Source: an uncultured Bacteroidota bacterium
GTDB lineage: Bacteria > Bacteroidota > Bacteroidia > Chitinophagales > Chitinophagaceae
Assembly (NCBI GenBank): GCA_902826165.1
Contig: CADEDV010000028.1
Span: forward strand, 16,994 to 50,229
Length of the DNA stretch: 33,236 nt
Direction: 5' to 3'
The position numbers and the translations under genes are program-made. Below are positions 24,400-32,604 of this stretch, piece by piece. The notes beneath the pieces were generated by a model. That model saw nothing but the letters and a program-made list of their open reading frames with translations. It did not search any database and was not told the DNA's origin. How positions within the stretch are numbered: position 1 is the stretch's first letter; each line of letters begins with the position of its first letter.

Positions 24400-24546
24400 G
24401 ACTACAATTTTTTAGATGAAGAATAAGATGAAAGGCAGGTAATCAACTGCAGATCCGGAATGGCAGTGATGGCCGCTTACATCAAGTGGTAAATGCAGAG
24501 TGCGAGGATGTAACTTTAATTCTGTTAATGCTGCATGAATGGAATA

Positions 24547-25278
24547 TTACAGGGACAGGTAGTAGTCTTTTAGCAGGCCGGTAAATTCCGGTGTGTATTC
24601 CTGCTGTTCATTTTTTATACTTATTTCCCCGGTAACTTGTTCTTTGTAAGGGCTGCTTTGGTGAGTGCCGGTCAGCATAACCCGGAAATGGTCATGCTTT
24701 GTGGTCTGCCGTACCAATGTTTTTTCTTTGATCTGTAACGAGTGCTTATTGAAAAGAGCAGGAAGTTCTTCCAGTCTTTTATAAGGAAGCAGCAGGTAGA
24801 AAATACCGGCATCTGACAATGATTTTTTTATGATTCCAAGTAATCCATCAAGGGTTAACGCACTGCTATGATGGGCTATGTTTTTACTATCATCATGTGA
24901 TTTTAATTCATCTTCATAAAAAGGTGGGTTACTGATTATCAGGTCATAACTCTTGTTTGTTGAATATAATTTAGCATCAGTATGCATGACGCTGATCTGC
25001 TCTTTCCAGGGGGATGCGTTTACGTTTTCAGTAGCCTGCGTAGCTGCTTCTTTGTCAATTTCTTTTGCCTCTATTTCAGCCGTTGGATTTTTCTGTGCCA
25101 GCATCAGGCTGAGCAAACCGGTTCCGGTTCCAATATCAAGGATTTTTAAACCAGTCCCGAGGTGCTGTACTTTATCCGCCACCCAGGCACCAAACAGGCA
25201 ACCATCTGTTGTTACTTTCATGGCGCAGCGTCCCTGGTGAACAATGAAGTGTTTAAAACGGAAATAAGTATTTGACAA
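24547..25278 (-). CDS. trmN6: tRNA1(Val) adenine-37 N6-methyltransferase
   Basis: This 243-aa protein has the family's N-terminal block YFRFKHFIVHQ...CAMKVTTDG, a SAM-binding motif DIGTGTGL at 47-54 and the adenine-N6-methyltransferase signature NPPF at 117-120. The enzyme methylates N6 of A37 in tRNA-Val. It starts at TTG (TTGTCA); no ATG or GTG lies upstream in frame before the tsaD stop, and the family alignment begins only a few residues later. It lies 52 bases downstream of tsaD, another enzyme modifying position 37 of tRNAs, so the two are likely co-transcribed. Confidence 0.88.
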   Translation of the reverse strand: MSNTYFRFKHFIVHQGRCAMKVTTDGCLFGAWVADKVQHLGTGLKILDIGTGTGLLSLMLAQKNPTAEIEAKEIDKEAATQATENVNASPWKEQISVMHTDAKLYSTNKSYDLIISNPPFYEDELKSHDDSKNIAHHSSALTLDGLLGIIKKSLSDAGIFYLLLPYKRLEELPALFNKHSLQIKEKTLVRQTTKHDHFRVMLTGTHQSSPYKEQVTGEISIKNEQQEYTPEFTGLLKDYYLSL

Positions 25279-25330
25279 AGGGTCAGGCTTTTTGTAAATG
25301 TAGCCAGAAACCAGTGATAAGCAACTGAGT

Positions 25331-26374
25331 TTACCAATTCGCCCTGGCCGATGCGCTTATTGATAGGTCTGCAAACTGGCCGGCCTGGTATTTATAATAG
25401 CCTGTAATGGCGATCATGGCGGCATTATCCGTGCAATACTGAAAGGCCGGAATAAAAGTGTTCCAGCGGTATTGTTCACCCATTGTTGTGAAAGCCTGCC
25501 GCAGTCCGCTGTTGGCGGATACACCTCCGGCGAGGCAGATGTCCCGGATACCGGTTTCAATCGCCGCCTTTTTTACTTTGTTGAGAAGTATGGTTACAAT
25601 GCGGTGCTGTATGGAAGCGCAGATATCAGCCAGGTTATTTTGAATGAAGGCCTGTTTCTCTTCTTCTGTTGCTGTGAATTCCTCTTTATACAAATTGCTT
25701 TGACCAGCGTTTTGCAAAAAATAAAGGATGGATGTCTTGAGTCCGCTGAAACTAAAATTCAGTCCGGGTATCTGTGGCTCCGGAAATTTGAACAGGTTGG
25801 GATCACCTTCTTTGGCATATTTATCAATCAACGGTCCGCCGGGATAGGGAAGGCCGAGTATCTTGGCCGATTTATCGAAAGCTTCACCAGCTGCATCATC
25901 AATCGTTTCCCCGATCACCTTCATGCTTGCTGGCGATTCACATAATACAATTTGTGTGTGCCCGCCACTTACAGTTAAGCAGAGAAAAGGAAAATTGGGT
26001 TGGGGGTCATCGATCAGGTTGGCCAGCACATGGGCTTGCATATGATGCACAGCGATCAGTGGCTTGTCTAATGAAAGAGCTAACGATTTGGCGAACTGTC
26101 CGCCTACCAGTAAAGAACCGATCAGCCCCGGAGATTGGGTAAAAGCGATCGCATCTACAGATGAAAGTTCTGTGTTGGCTGTTTTCAATGCCGTATCCAC
26201 TACCGGAACGATATGCTGCATATGGGCCCTCGATGCCAGTTCGGGCACCACGCCACCATATTGTTCATGTACTGCCTGGTTGGCAATGAAATTGGAAAGG
26301 ATCTTACCGTCCACGCAAACGGAGGCGGATGTTTCATCGCAACTTGATTCTATGGCCAGGATGGTAGTTGACAA
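25331..26374 (-). CDS. tsaD: tRNA N6-adenosine threonylcarbamoyltransferase TsaD
   Basis: This 347-aa protein has the Kae1/TsaD landmarks: ILAIESSCDET at the N-terminus, the metal-binding HMQAH at 111-115, SGGHTQIV, GEAFDKSAK, PGGP and GGVSAN, and TDNAAMIA near the end. TsaD transfers the threonylcarbamoyl group to A37 of ANN-decoding tRNAs, with TsaB and TsaE, neither of which is in the window. The start is TTG (TTGTCAACT), because no ATG precedes the conserved N-terminus. The gene sits upstream of trmN6 on the same strand. Confidence 0.95.
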   Translation of the reverse strand: MSTTILAIESSCDETSASVCVDGKILSNFIANQAVHEQYGGVVPELASRAHMQHIVPVVDTALKTANTELSSVDAIAFTQSPGLIGSLLVGGQFAKSLALSLDKPLIAVHHMQAHVLANLIDDPQPNFPFLCLTVSGGHTQIVLCESPASMKVIGETIDDAAGEAFDKSAKILGLPYPGGPLIDKYAKEGDPNLFKFPEPQIPGLNFSFSGLKTSILYFLQNAGQSNLYKEEFTATEEEKQAFIQNNLADICASIQHRIVTILLNKVKKAAIETGIRDICLAGGVSANSGLRQAFTTMGEQYRWNTFIPAFQYCTDNAAMIAITGYYKYQAGQFADLSISASARANW

Positions 26375-26456
26375 GTTAATAAGTTAACAGGTTAAAAAGC
26401 TATTGCAAAAATAACAGCTAACCTGGTTAACTAATAAACTGATTAACTTATTTGCT
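26375..26456. repeat. Imperfect long inverted repeat between tsaD and the permease gene
   Basis: The gap is AT-rich and built from GTTAA-like words. AAGTTAAT at the left end pairs with ATTAACTT at the right end, and AGTTAACAGGTTA pairs with TAACCTGGTTAACT apart from one bulged G. The loop is about 25 bases. It could act as a terminator of the permease gene on the minus strand or as a repetitive element copy. The right arm runs into the permease stop region. Confidence 0.5.
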
Positions 26457-27704
26457 TCGAATCGCCACCACCGGGTCCATTTTTGCTGCCTGGAGTGCAG
26501 GGATAAAACCGGCGAGGATGCCCACAAAAATGCAAATACCGATGGCCAGCACCATATAACTGGTAGAAATATAAACGGGGAAGTTCAATGCCTGGGTGAG
26601 TATCACGGTTAAGAGGAATACCAATGTAAGGCCGATCAATCCCCCGATGATGCAGAGGAATGCTGATTCTAATAAAAACTCGGTGAGTATCACCCGGCTC
26701 TTGGCACCAATGGCTTTTTTCAAACCTATTTGGCCGGTACGTTCCCGGACGGATACAAACATGATATTTGCCACGCCAAACATGCCGACTATCAAGGATA
26801 AAGCGGCAATCGCCCAGCCGCCGATATTCAAACCCACAAAGGCCGAACTGATAGCATCACTGAAATCATTGATATCGTTCAGGGCAAAATCTTCTTCTTT
26901 AGTGGGACTGAGTTTATGCAGGGCTCTCATCGTCCCTGTCAGGTCATCTTTCAGTGCCTTGCTTGTTATGTTATCCTGTCCCTGTACCATGATCACGGGG
27001 TCGGTCCGGAGTTCATTCATAATAGACCGGGAAAAATTATACGTGAATAAAGTGCTCTGGTCAAATTCCCAGCCACCGATCATGGTCTTGCCCTGTTTTT
27101 TGATCACACCGATGATCTGTAATTGCTTTCCTCTTACTGATATTTCTTTACCAACAGCCGTTTCGGGGGAGCCATATAATTTTTCAGCAATTTCATTACC
27201 GATCACCGTCACATTGCCGCCACTGGAAAACTCGGCCTCGGAAAAATAACGGCCGGTGCCAATACCCATCGTTTGTATATCATCAAAATCTTCACTGACT
27301 CCGTAAAGAATTACGTTTGATAACTGGTTGCCTTTATACTCTACATTGTCACGGGTATTGATGGCAAAGGCTGCATACTTGGCACTTTTTGTCCGATCCT
27401 TGATATGTTTCATCTCATCATATTTGGGAACGGGGCGGTTCACATATTTCCACCAGGGATAGTCGGGGCCACCACCCGCACTGTAATCCCATTTATCAAT
27501 ATAGATCGTATTAGTGCCTAAAGATTTTACTTCGTTTTGGATATTTTGTTCCAGGCTGTTCACGGTGGCCAACACGCCGATGATGCAGAAGATACCGATC
27601 GTGATGCCAAACAGGGAAAGGAAGGTACGGAGTTTGTTCTTCCACAATTCCTGCAGTGCCATTTTAAAACTGCTGTAAACGATTTCAAGCGACCGGCGGA
27701 TCAT
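26448..27704 (-). CDS. MacB-like ABC transporter permease (FtsX family)
   Basis: This 418-aa membrane protein has a first membrane helix at about 25-48 (LRTFLSLFGITIGIFCIIGV), a periplasmic MacB_PCD-type domain at about 50-280, and a C-terminal FtsX domain with three helices (about 290-410) that ends VRERTGQIGLKKAIGAK and later LQAAKMDPVVAIRSK. This is the permease part of MacB/LolCE-type mechanotransmission transporters, which move substrates within the envelope and do not import them. The ATP-binding subunit is not in the window, so it must be encoded elsewhere. The substrate is unknown. Confidence 0.9.
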   Translation of the reverse strand: MIRRSLEIVYSSFKMALQELWKNKLRTFLSLFGITIGIFCIIGVLATVNSLEQNIQNEVKSLGTNTIYIDKWDYSAGGGPDYPWWKYVNRPVPKYDEMKHIKDRTKSAKYAAFAINTRDNVEYKGNQLSNVILYGVSEDFDDIQTMGIGTGRYFSEAEFSSGGNVTVIGNEIAEKLYGSPETAVGKEISVRGKQLQIIGVIKKQGKTMIGGWEFDQSTLFTYNFSRSIMNELRTDPVIMVQGQDNITSKALKDDLTGTMRALHKLSPTKEEDFALNDINDFSDAISSAFVGLNIGGWAIAALSLIVGMFGVANIMFVSVRERTGQIGLKKAIGAKSRVILTEFLLESAFLCIIGGLIGLTLVFLLTVILTQALNFPVYISTSYMVLAIGICIFVGILAGFIPALQAAKMDPVVAIRSK

Positions 27705-27811
27705 ACAGCAAAACTACCAGAAGATAGTGAAGTTTGGAAAGATATTATTTGTACGGTTGCAGTTGGAATAAAGGAGATGGGCAGCCGTTGCATTGCTACC
27801 GCAGGGGCAGT

Positions 27812-28552
27812 TTATATCACCCCTTTCAGGTAAGTTTCTTCAATCGTGGGTGCTGAATTACCACCGGCTTTTTCAAGTGTTACGGTAAATGCAGTGGCTC
27901 CGGACGGGATATTGCTCATTTCAATAAATTTTCCCCTGATTTCATCTTTTACAAGGCCGGCATTGATATATTTCCCATCCACCATTGCCCAAAGCTGATA
28001 ATCTTTAGTAGCAGATGATTGCGGCAGATGATGGATCATTATGTACATTTTGCCGGTTTTTTTATCCCAAAACATGGTACACCGGCAAATTGCATGGGTC
28101 CCCACACCGTACATAGCTACGGGTGTAATTGAAGGGTCCAGCAGTACTTTGTAGTCGCTCAGGGGTAAGGACGTATTGCTGCCGGCACTAGCTGTTTTTT
28201 TTACCTGTCTGTACAGGTAATAATTGAAACCGGTACTGATTACCAGCAATACAGAAGCAGCTACGGCAATGTTTTTCAACCAATTTCTTTTTCTCAACGG
28301 CATTTGGACAACTGCCGCAGGCTTATTCATAGCAGTAAGTGCATCCAGGATTCGCTTATCAGTAGCCGCAGGTGGCAAAGTAGTTTGTTGCAACATGTTT
28401 TGCTCCATTTCCTTTTCGTATGCAACTATTGCTTTGCTCAATTCAGGATATTGGCTGCGCAATAATTCCAGTTCTTTTTCTTCTGCTGCGGTGCAAAGCC
28501 CCATAACATAAGTTTCTATGATGCCGGATGATATGTATTGCTTTATATCCAT
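27812..28552 (-). CDS. RskA-type membrane anti-sigma factor with Cys-x-Cys in the sensor domain
   Basis: This 246-aa protein has a cytosolic N-terminal part (about 1-85, SSGIIETYVMGLCTAAEEKELE, the anti-sigma zinc-finger-like region without a metal motif), a membrane helix at about 92-113, and a periplasmic RskA domain at about 130-243 (MYIMIHHLPQ ... KDYQLWAMVDG). Its start directly follows the sigma stop without a gap. The periplasmic domain contains HAICRCTMF with Cys156 and Cys158, which I do not recall from typical RskA homologues. By family it should bind the adjacent sigma factor and release it on an envelope signal through proteolysis. The cysteine pair and the thiol/redox genes next door suggest a redox signal; that is inference. 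Confidence 0.85.
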   Translation of the reverse strand: MDIKQYISSGIIETYVMGLCTAAEEKELELLRSQYPELSKAIVAYEKEMEQNMLQQTTLPPAATDKRILDALTAMNKPAAVVQMPLRKRNWLKNIAVAASVLLVISTGFNYYLYRQVKKTASAGSNTSLPLSDYKVLLDPSITPVAMYGVGTHAICRCTMFWDKKTGKMYIMIHHLPQSSATKDYQLWAMVDGKYINAGLVKDEIRGKFIEMSNIPSGATAFTVTLEKAGGNSAPTIEETYLKGVI

Positions 28553-29098
28553 CTACACAAATTGTTTTCTAAGTTCAATTAAAGCACTTCTAAGTCTTGT
28601 TTTTACAGTCCCTAACGGAATATTTAATGAATTGGCGATTTCTTCCTGAGTAAACCCGTTGTAGAAAGATAATTCAATTACATTTTTATAGTCTTCTTTT
28701 AGCTGATGTACCTGTTTCCGGAGTCCTATCCGGTTTATATTTTCTATGTCCGGGTTATTGTTTTCAATAGCAACTACGTAATTATCCAGGCTTTCGTTCT
28801 TCGATTCTGATTTATACACTTTTGAGCGTAGTTTATTAATAGCTGTATTACGGGTAAGTCGTACCAGCCAGGTAAATAACCGGCCTTTATTTTCATCATA
28901 CTTTTCAATCTGTTGCCATACAGTTATAAATACTTCCTGCAGTACATCACTGGCGATTTCTTTATTAGGGATTAATTGAAGTATGATATTATACAATGAA
29001 CCCCTGTAATTCATATACAGGTATTCATAAGCAGCATTGTCATGCTGCACTAATCCACGGATCAGTTCAGGTTCGGTATATGTTTTTATTTCCGGCAA
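28553..29098 (-). CDS. ECF-subfamily RNA polymerase sigma factor (SigK/RpoE-like)
   Basis: This 181-aa protein has region 2 at about 20-95 (ASDVLQEVFITVWQQI; LFTWLVRLTRNTAINKLRS). Region 4 covers about 125-178 with helix-turn-helix FTQEEIANSLNIPLGTVKTRLRSALIELRK, the common ECF form. It starts at TTG, as no ATG is in frame before a plausible promoter. It is followed without a gap by its RskA-type partner. A divergent regulatory region separates it from a lipoprotein-thioredoxin-like unit and a DM13 gene, which are likely targets. Confidence 0.92.
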   Translation of the reverse strand: MPEIKTYTEPELIRGLVQHDNAAYEYLYMNYRGSLYNIILQLIPNKEIASDVLQEVFITVWQQIEKYDENKGRLFTWLVRLTRNTAINKLRSKVYKSESKNESLDNYVVAIENNNPDIENINRIGLRKQVHQLKEDYKNVIELSFYNGFTQEEIANSLNIPLGTVKTRLRSALIELRKQFV

Positions 29099-29193
29099 AA
29101 AACTATTAAGTATCGCAAATATGGCTAATTAATCGGGTAGTCACTATTAAATTAAAATATTTTTTTTCCTGAAAACTATCCGGGTTGTTTTTG

Positions 29194-29271
29194 TGTAACT
29201 ACTGTATTATCATACCCTGGTTATAAGTTGTTACTGAAGTGCACCAGTCTGTAACTGTTAAACAGGAATAC
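29194..29271 (+). promoter_or_regulatory. Two direct repeats TGTAACT-N11-ATAC in the divergent promoter region
   Basis: The first copy is TGTAACT at 29194-29200 and ATAC at 29212-29215. The second is TGTAACT at 29250-29256 and ATAC at 29268-29271. Both are followed within three bases by TGG. The copies are 56 bases apart, between the sigma gene and the propeller gene. They could be regulator-binding sites or promoters of the sigma factor itself. Confidence 0.4.
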
Positions 29272-29288
29272 TTGGTATGTAAATAACC

Positions 29289-29311
29289 GGAACCTGTGAA
29301 GTTGGAACCTG
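29289..29311 (+). promoter_or_regulatory. Direct repeat GGAACCTG upstream of the propeller lipoprotein
   Basis: GGAACCTG occurs at 29289-29296 and again at 29304-29311, 15 bases apart. GGAAC is a common ECF -35 core. The second copy is 36 bases before the ATG at 29347. No clear -10 partner is seen. Confidence 0.3.
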
Positions 29312-29346
29312 CATCAACATTATATCATTCTTCAAAATCAATAGTT

Positions 29347-30552
29347 ATGAGACTTCGTAATACAGTAGTAGCAGCCCTGGCGGCAGCAGTAACATTAATT
29401 TCCTGTCAAAAAGATAACAGGGAGACAACTTTGCAAAAAGATCTGAAAGAACAAACGGAGGCAGAAGAAAAAAGCGAAACTGAAAATTTATCTTCTGGAG
29501 GTACAGAATCAAATCGGCATAATGGGAATAACCGTGGTTATGTTTACACATTATCTAATCAAACAGCCGGGAATATGGTATTGGTATACCGCCGTGCTGG
29601 TAACGGGACACTCACTTATACTGCATCGTATGCAACTGGTGGAAACGGAACAGGTGGTGGTTTGGGAAACCAGGGTGCTGTTACTCTCAGCAGTGATAAT
29701 GAGGTGCTGCTTGCTGTAAATCCCGGTAGTAATAGTATCTCATCATTTAAAATTACGGGTAGCGGATTAAACCGTAAATCAACTGTTAGCAGCGGGGGCA
29801 CCACTCCGGTTAGTATTACACAACACGGAAACCTTGTTTATGTGCTAAATGCAGGGGGTAGCGGCAATATCTCCGGGTTCTGGTTAGGGGAAAATAATAA
29901 GCTTACTCCAATCCCTAATTCAACCCGGCCACTAAGTTCATCTGCATCGGGTGCAGCACAAATTTCATTTGTAAGAAACGGGAGAGTACTGGCAATCACT
30001 GAAAAAGCTACTAACAAAATAATTACGTACACTGTTACTCAATGGGGCCGTCCGGGCACAATGCATAGCCTTACTTCTGCAAGCCCGACCCCGTTTGGTT
30101 TTGCAGCAGGCCGTTTTGGTAATATTTATGTGTCTGAAGCGGTGGGCGGTGCCGCTAATGCAAGTAATGTTTCTTCCTACCACATCGGTTTTGACGGAAC
30201 AATCAGTCTTACACAAGGGCCTGTGGCAACAGGACAAAGTGCTGCCTGCTGGGTAGTGTTAACAGAAAATGGAAGAAATATTTATACTACTAATACGGCG
30301 AGTAATACACTGTCTTCTTATGATGTTTATCCTGCTTCCGGAAATATAGATTTGCTTCAGTCAATAGCAGCTACTTCCGGCATGGGGCCAATTGATGCGG
30401 CACTTACAGATAACTCAAGGTTTTTATATGCGCTTAATGGTGCCGGGCATAGCATATCTGTTTATGCAGTTAGTAATAACGGAGCTTTAACTCCTTTGCC
30501 AACCACTATAACGGGGTTACCAGCAGGTACCAATGGCCTGGCAGCGAACTAA
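29347..30552 (+). CDS. Lactonase-like beta-propeller lipoprotein
   Basis: From the ATG at 29347 this is 401 aa. An upstream in-frame ATG at 29296 would place 17 residues before the lipoprotein signal and is rejected. The signal peptide MRLRNTVVAALAAAVTLISC ends in a lipobox at Cys20. An acidic linker (about 20-60) leads to repeated blades of the lactonase/YncE-like propeller type (GSNSISSFKITGSG, NAGGSGNISGFWLGEN, NTASNTLSSYDVYPASG, LNGAGHSISVYAVSNNG). The fold is a seven-bladed propeller. No lactonase active-site residues can be asserted. It is the first gene of a unit with the thioredoxin-like gene 19 bases downstream and is divergent from the sigma gene, so it is a probable sigma target. 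Confidence 0.75.
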   Translation: MRLRNTVVAALAAAVTLISCQKDNRETTLQKDLKEQTEAEEKSETENLSSGGTESNRHNGNNRGYVYTLSNQTAGNMVLVYRRAGNGTLTYTASYATGGNGTGGGLGNQGAVTLSSDNEVLLAVNPGSNSISSFKITGSGLNRKSTVSSGGTTPVSITQHGNLVYVLNAGGSGNISGFWLGENNKLTPIPNSTRPLSSSASGAAQISFVRNGRVLAITEKATNKIITYTVTQWGRPGTMHSLTSASPTPFGFAAGRFGNIYVSEAVGGAANASNVSSYHIGFDGTISLTQGPVATGQSAACWVVLTENGRNIYTTNTASNTLSSYDVYPASGNIDLLQSIAATSGMGPIDAALTDNSRFLYALNGAGHSISVYAVSNNGALTPLPTTITGLPAGTNGLAAN

Positions 30553-30571
30553 TCAACTAAAAGATAGAAGT

Positions 30572-30988
30572 ATGAAAAACAAAATTATCGCCCCCCTGAT
30601 TTTATTACTTGCACTTGTTTTTTCAGCATTTAGTAGTACTGCCCAAGAGGGAAGAAAAATAATTGCCGTAGTTAATAAAGCTGACTGGTGTCCGGTTTGC
30701 CAGTCAAATGGAGAGAAAATGATGAAAGAAGTAATTCCTGTATTTACAGAATCATCTGTTCAGTTTGTGATCAACGATCTTACCAATGAAGTTACAAAGT
30801 CTGACTCGAAAGGGAAGCTGAATGAATTGAAAGTATTTGGTGCTGTAAAGAAAACTACAGCAACAGGTCTGCTGATACTGGTAGATGCTGAAACAGGGAA
30901 AGTGTTGAAAAAGGTAAGTGTGGTGGAACCGGCAGAAAAAATAGTTATGATAATTAAACAAACAGCTATGGGTGAAAAAAATAAATAG
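30572..30988 (+). CDS. Exported thioredoxin-like protein with CPVC motif
   Basis: From the ATG at 30572 this is 138 aa; the open frame reaches 30533 in the overlap with the previous gene, which is not a plausible start. The signal peptide ends SSTAQ. The mature part is a short thioredoxin-like fold with WCPVC (Cys40 and Cys43) and the downstream strands TATGLLILVDAETGKVL. It should act on thiols in the periplasm. It lacks a clear cis-proline loop, so oxidoreductase activity is likely but unproven. It is in one unit with the propeller gene and is followed by a terminator. Confidence 0.75.
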   Translation: MKNKIIAPLILLLALVFSAFSSTAQEGRKIIAVVNKADWCPVCQSNGEKMMKEVIPVFTESSVQFVINDLTNEVTKSDSKGKLNELKVFGAVKKTTATGLLILVDAETGKVLKKVSVVEPAEKIVMIIKQTAMGEKNK

Positions 30989-31000
30989 CAGGAAGTTGTT

Positions 31001-31039
31001 AAACTGTTCCCCGGTTTGAAACCAGGGAACAGTTTTTAA
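31001..31039 (+). terminator. Terminator after the propeller / thioredoxin-like unit
   Basis: An 11-pair lower stem (AAACTGTTCCC / GGGAACAGTTT), a C-A mismatch and a GGTT/AACC upper stem are followed by a T run. It separates the unit from the DM13 gene, which starts 18 bases later and must use its own promoter or readthrough. Confidence 0.8.
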
Positions 31040-31056
31040 ATTTAAAATCAGCAAGC

Positions 31057-31464
31057 ATGAGAAAAATTAGTTCATTTTTAATGGTAATTATTATTTTGGC
31101 ATCATGTAAAAAAAGCGCTTTGGATAATGTAAATGAAATGCTGCCAGGAGGGGCATCAATTGTTACAGGCAGCTTTGTCAGCAATTCGCATACCACTACC
31201 GGAACAGTAAAAGTGATCCGGGATGCAGCAGGTAAAGCACACCTGGTTTTTGAAAATTTCAAAACTGATAATGGACCCGATCTCCGGGTATGGCTTTCGC
31301 CAAATAACAATGGATCTCCGTACCAGGAAGTGGGAGTGCTAAAGGCTGTAACGGGAAACTTTTCTTACGATATCAGTACTACTTTTGATTACGTTACTAA
31401 CAAAAGGGTATTGATCTGGTGCGAAGATTTTTCTGTTTTGTTTGGGCATGCTGTTTTGCAGTAA
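31057..31464 (+). CDS. DM13-domain lipoprotein
   Basis: This 135-aa protein has a lipoprotein signal with LASC as lipobox (Cys17). A DM13 domain covers about 37-134: GSFVSNSHTTTGTVKV, FENFKTDNGPDLRVWLS, and the conserved-cysteine end IWCEDFSVLFGHAVL with Cys122. DM13 domains are proposed to take part in redox or electron-transfer reactions through that cysteine, but the role in bacteria is unproven. It follows the CPVC gene past a terminator and belongs to the same likely regulon as the sigma/RskA pair. The next gene is convergent. Confidence 0.82.
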   Translation: MRKISSFLMVIIILASCKKSALDNVNEMLPGGASIVTGSFVSNSHTTTGTVKVIRDAAGKAHLVFENFKTDNGPDLRVWLSPNNNGSPYQEVGVLKAVTGNFSYDISTTFDYVTNKRVLIWCEDFSVLFGHAVLQ

Positions 31465-31481
31465 GATCAGCTCTTTGATGA

Positions 31482-32036
31482 TTATTGCTGTAAACCGATA
31501 TCAGTGGGCAATCCATCAAGGCTCTTCAAATTATTCTGCTGCACATATTCATGGAGACCATCAGCACCTTTCTTTTCTGCCCATTCAAAATGAATGTCTC
31601 TTTCGCCATTGTAGGTATATAAAGGCACACCAAAGCCACAGGAAGTTTGCACCATGTCTATGTCCGCTACAATGAGCTGCCGGGTGCTGGGATAAAGTTT
31701 GAAATGAGGAGCTAACTCTTCCCATTCTGCGGTGCCGGGTAATACGGCATGTCCTTTACCATAGAGCCGCAAAATATTCGGGGCACCTTCAAAAGAACAG
31801 AACATGATCGTGATGCGGCCATTTTCTTTGGTATGTGCTGATGTTTCATTACCGCTGCTGATCAGATCCATGTATCCCACTTTATGATCGGATAAGACAC
31901 GAAAACAATCCAGCCCTTTCGGAGAAAGATTCACCCGGCCATCTGCACTCAAAGGGGCAGTAGCTACAAAGAAGATATGTTGCTGTTCAATAAATTCCTT
32001 GTGTGCCGGTTTGATGGAGTCGTGGAGTTTGCCCAT
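31482..32036 (-). CDS. Pyridoxamine 5'-phosphate oxidase-family protein
   Basis: This 184-aa protein has an FMN-binding split-barrel domain over about 10-140: FFVATAPLSADGRVNLSPKG, then NGRITIMFCSFEGAPNILRLYGKGHAV. The SPKG and R-L-x-G-K-G blocks are typical of the family of short flavoproteins that resemble PdxH but are not the biosynthetic enzyme. True PdxH substrate residues are not evident. The role is unknown, and a flavin- or heme-linked reductase is possible. It is a single gene, convergent with the DM13 gene. Confidence 0.8.
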   Translation of the reverse strand: MGKLHDSIKPAHKEFIEQQHIFFVATAPLSADGRVNLSPKGLDCFRVLSDHKVGYMDLISSGNETSAHTKENGRITIMFCSFEGAPNILRLYGKGHAVLPGTAEWEELAPHFKLYPSTRQLIVADIDMVQTSCGFGVPLYTYNGERDIHFEWAEKKGADGLHEYVQQNNLKSLDGLPTDIGLQQ

Positions 32037-32094
32037 GGCCTGCTGATTTTATATTGAAGATAAGAAGGAAAATAGTTGCCTGGTAAGCCGGGCT

Positions 32095-32150
32095 TAGTTT
32101 ACTGCTTCACCATCAGTTTTCTGGTAAAGCAGCAGGCGGGATGATCTGCT
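32095..32150. repeat. Hairpin in the gap before the broken secreted-protein gene
   Basis: CTGCTTCACC and GGTAAAGCAG, about 11 bases apart, form a ten-base stem with one mismatch (about 32101-32132). A small AAGCC-G-GGCTT palindrome lies just upstream. No T run follows on either strand. Confidence 0.35.
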
Positions 32151-32204
32151 AAAGTTCTTTTAGCTCTACATCATTATATTAGGTTTACTGCCAAAAGGAA
32201 TAGT

Positions 32205-32580
32205 ATGAAAAGAAACTCATTGATTTGCCTCCTTGTTTTCGCTGCTCTTTTTGGCAATAGCCAGGGAATAGAAAATTATCAGTCTTCAGACCCCAGGCAA
32301 CCCGTTGTTTTTGGCGGCAGTTATATCGTTTACAATCGTGATACGGTAGAATCAGGCTCCCGTAGTTTTTTTATTGACGGACGGCTTACCTGTGCCGGAT
32401 AAAGGATACCTGTTACTCATCGTTGGATATATTGCCAACACCTGGAAGAAGGCACTGGTTGATTATTTTATTAAACCAGAATATATACATCAAAAGTGAT
32501 CATAACTAGCAGCACCCAAAAAAGATGTAACCGTACAGGCAGCCATGCAATGGCTGAATATCCGTAAGAAAAATGAATAA
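32205..32580 (+). pseudogene. Broken gene for a small secreted protein
   Basis: The frame opens with a signal peptide (MKRNSLICLLVFAALFGNSQG) and stops at 32402 after 65 residues. From about 32383 another frame reads GYLLLIVGYIANTWKKALVD and FIKPEYIHQK, meets TGA and TAA close together near 32497-32507, then continues to VTVQAAMQWLNIRKKNE, which stops at 32580. Protein-like sequence on both sides of the breaks, in the same direction, suggests a gene of about 125 codons with one frameshift and two nonsense changes. I do not recognise the family. A functional 65-aa secreted peptide remains possible. Confidence 0.5.
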
Positions 32581-32604
32581 ACCATCTCCTTGCAGTGAAA
32601 TAAG

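Noticed and set aside
26596-27249. A 217-aa open frame opposite the permease gene
   Set aside because: It mirrors the conserved FtsX-domain coding sequence and shows no independent domain.
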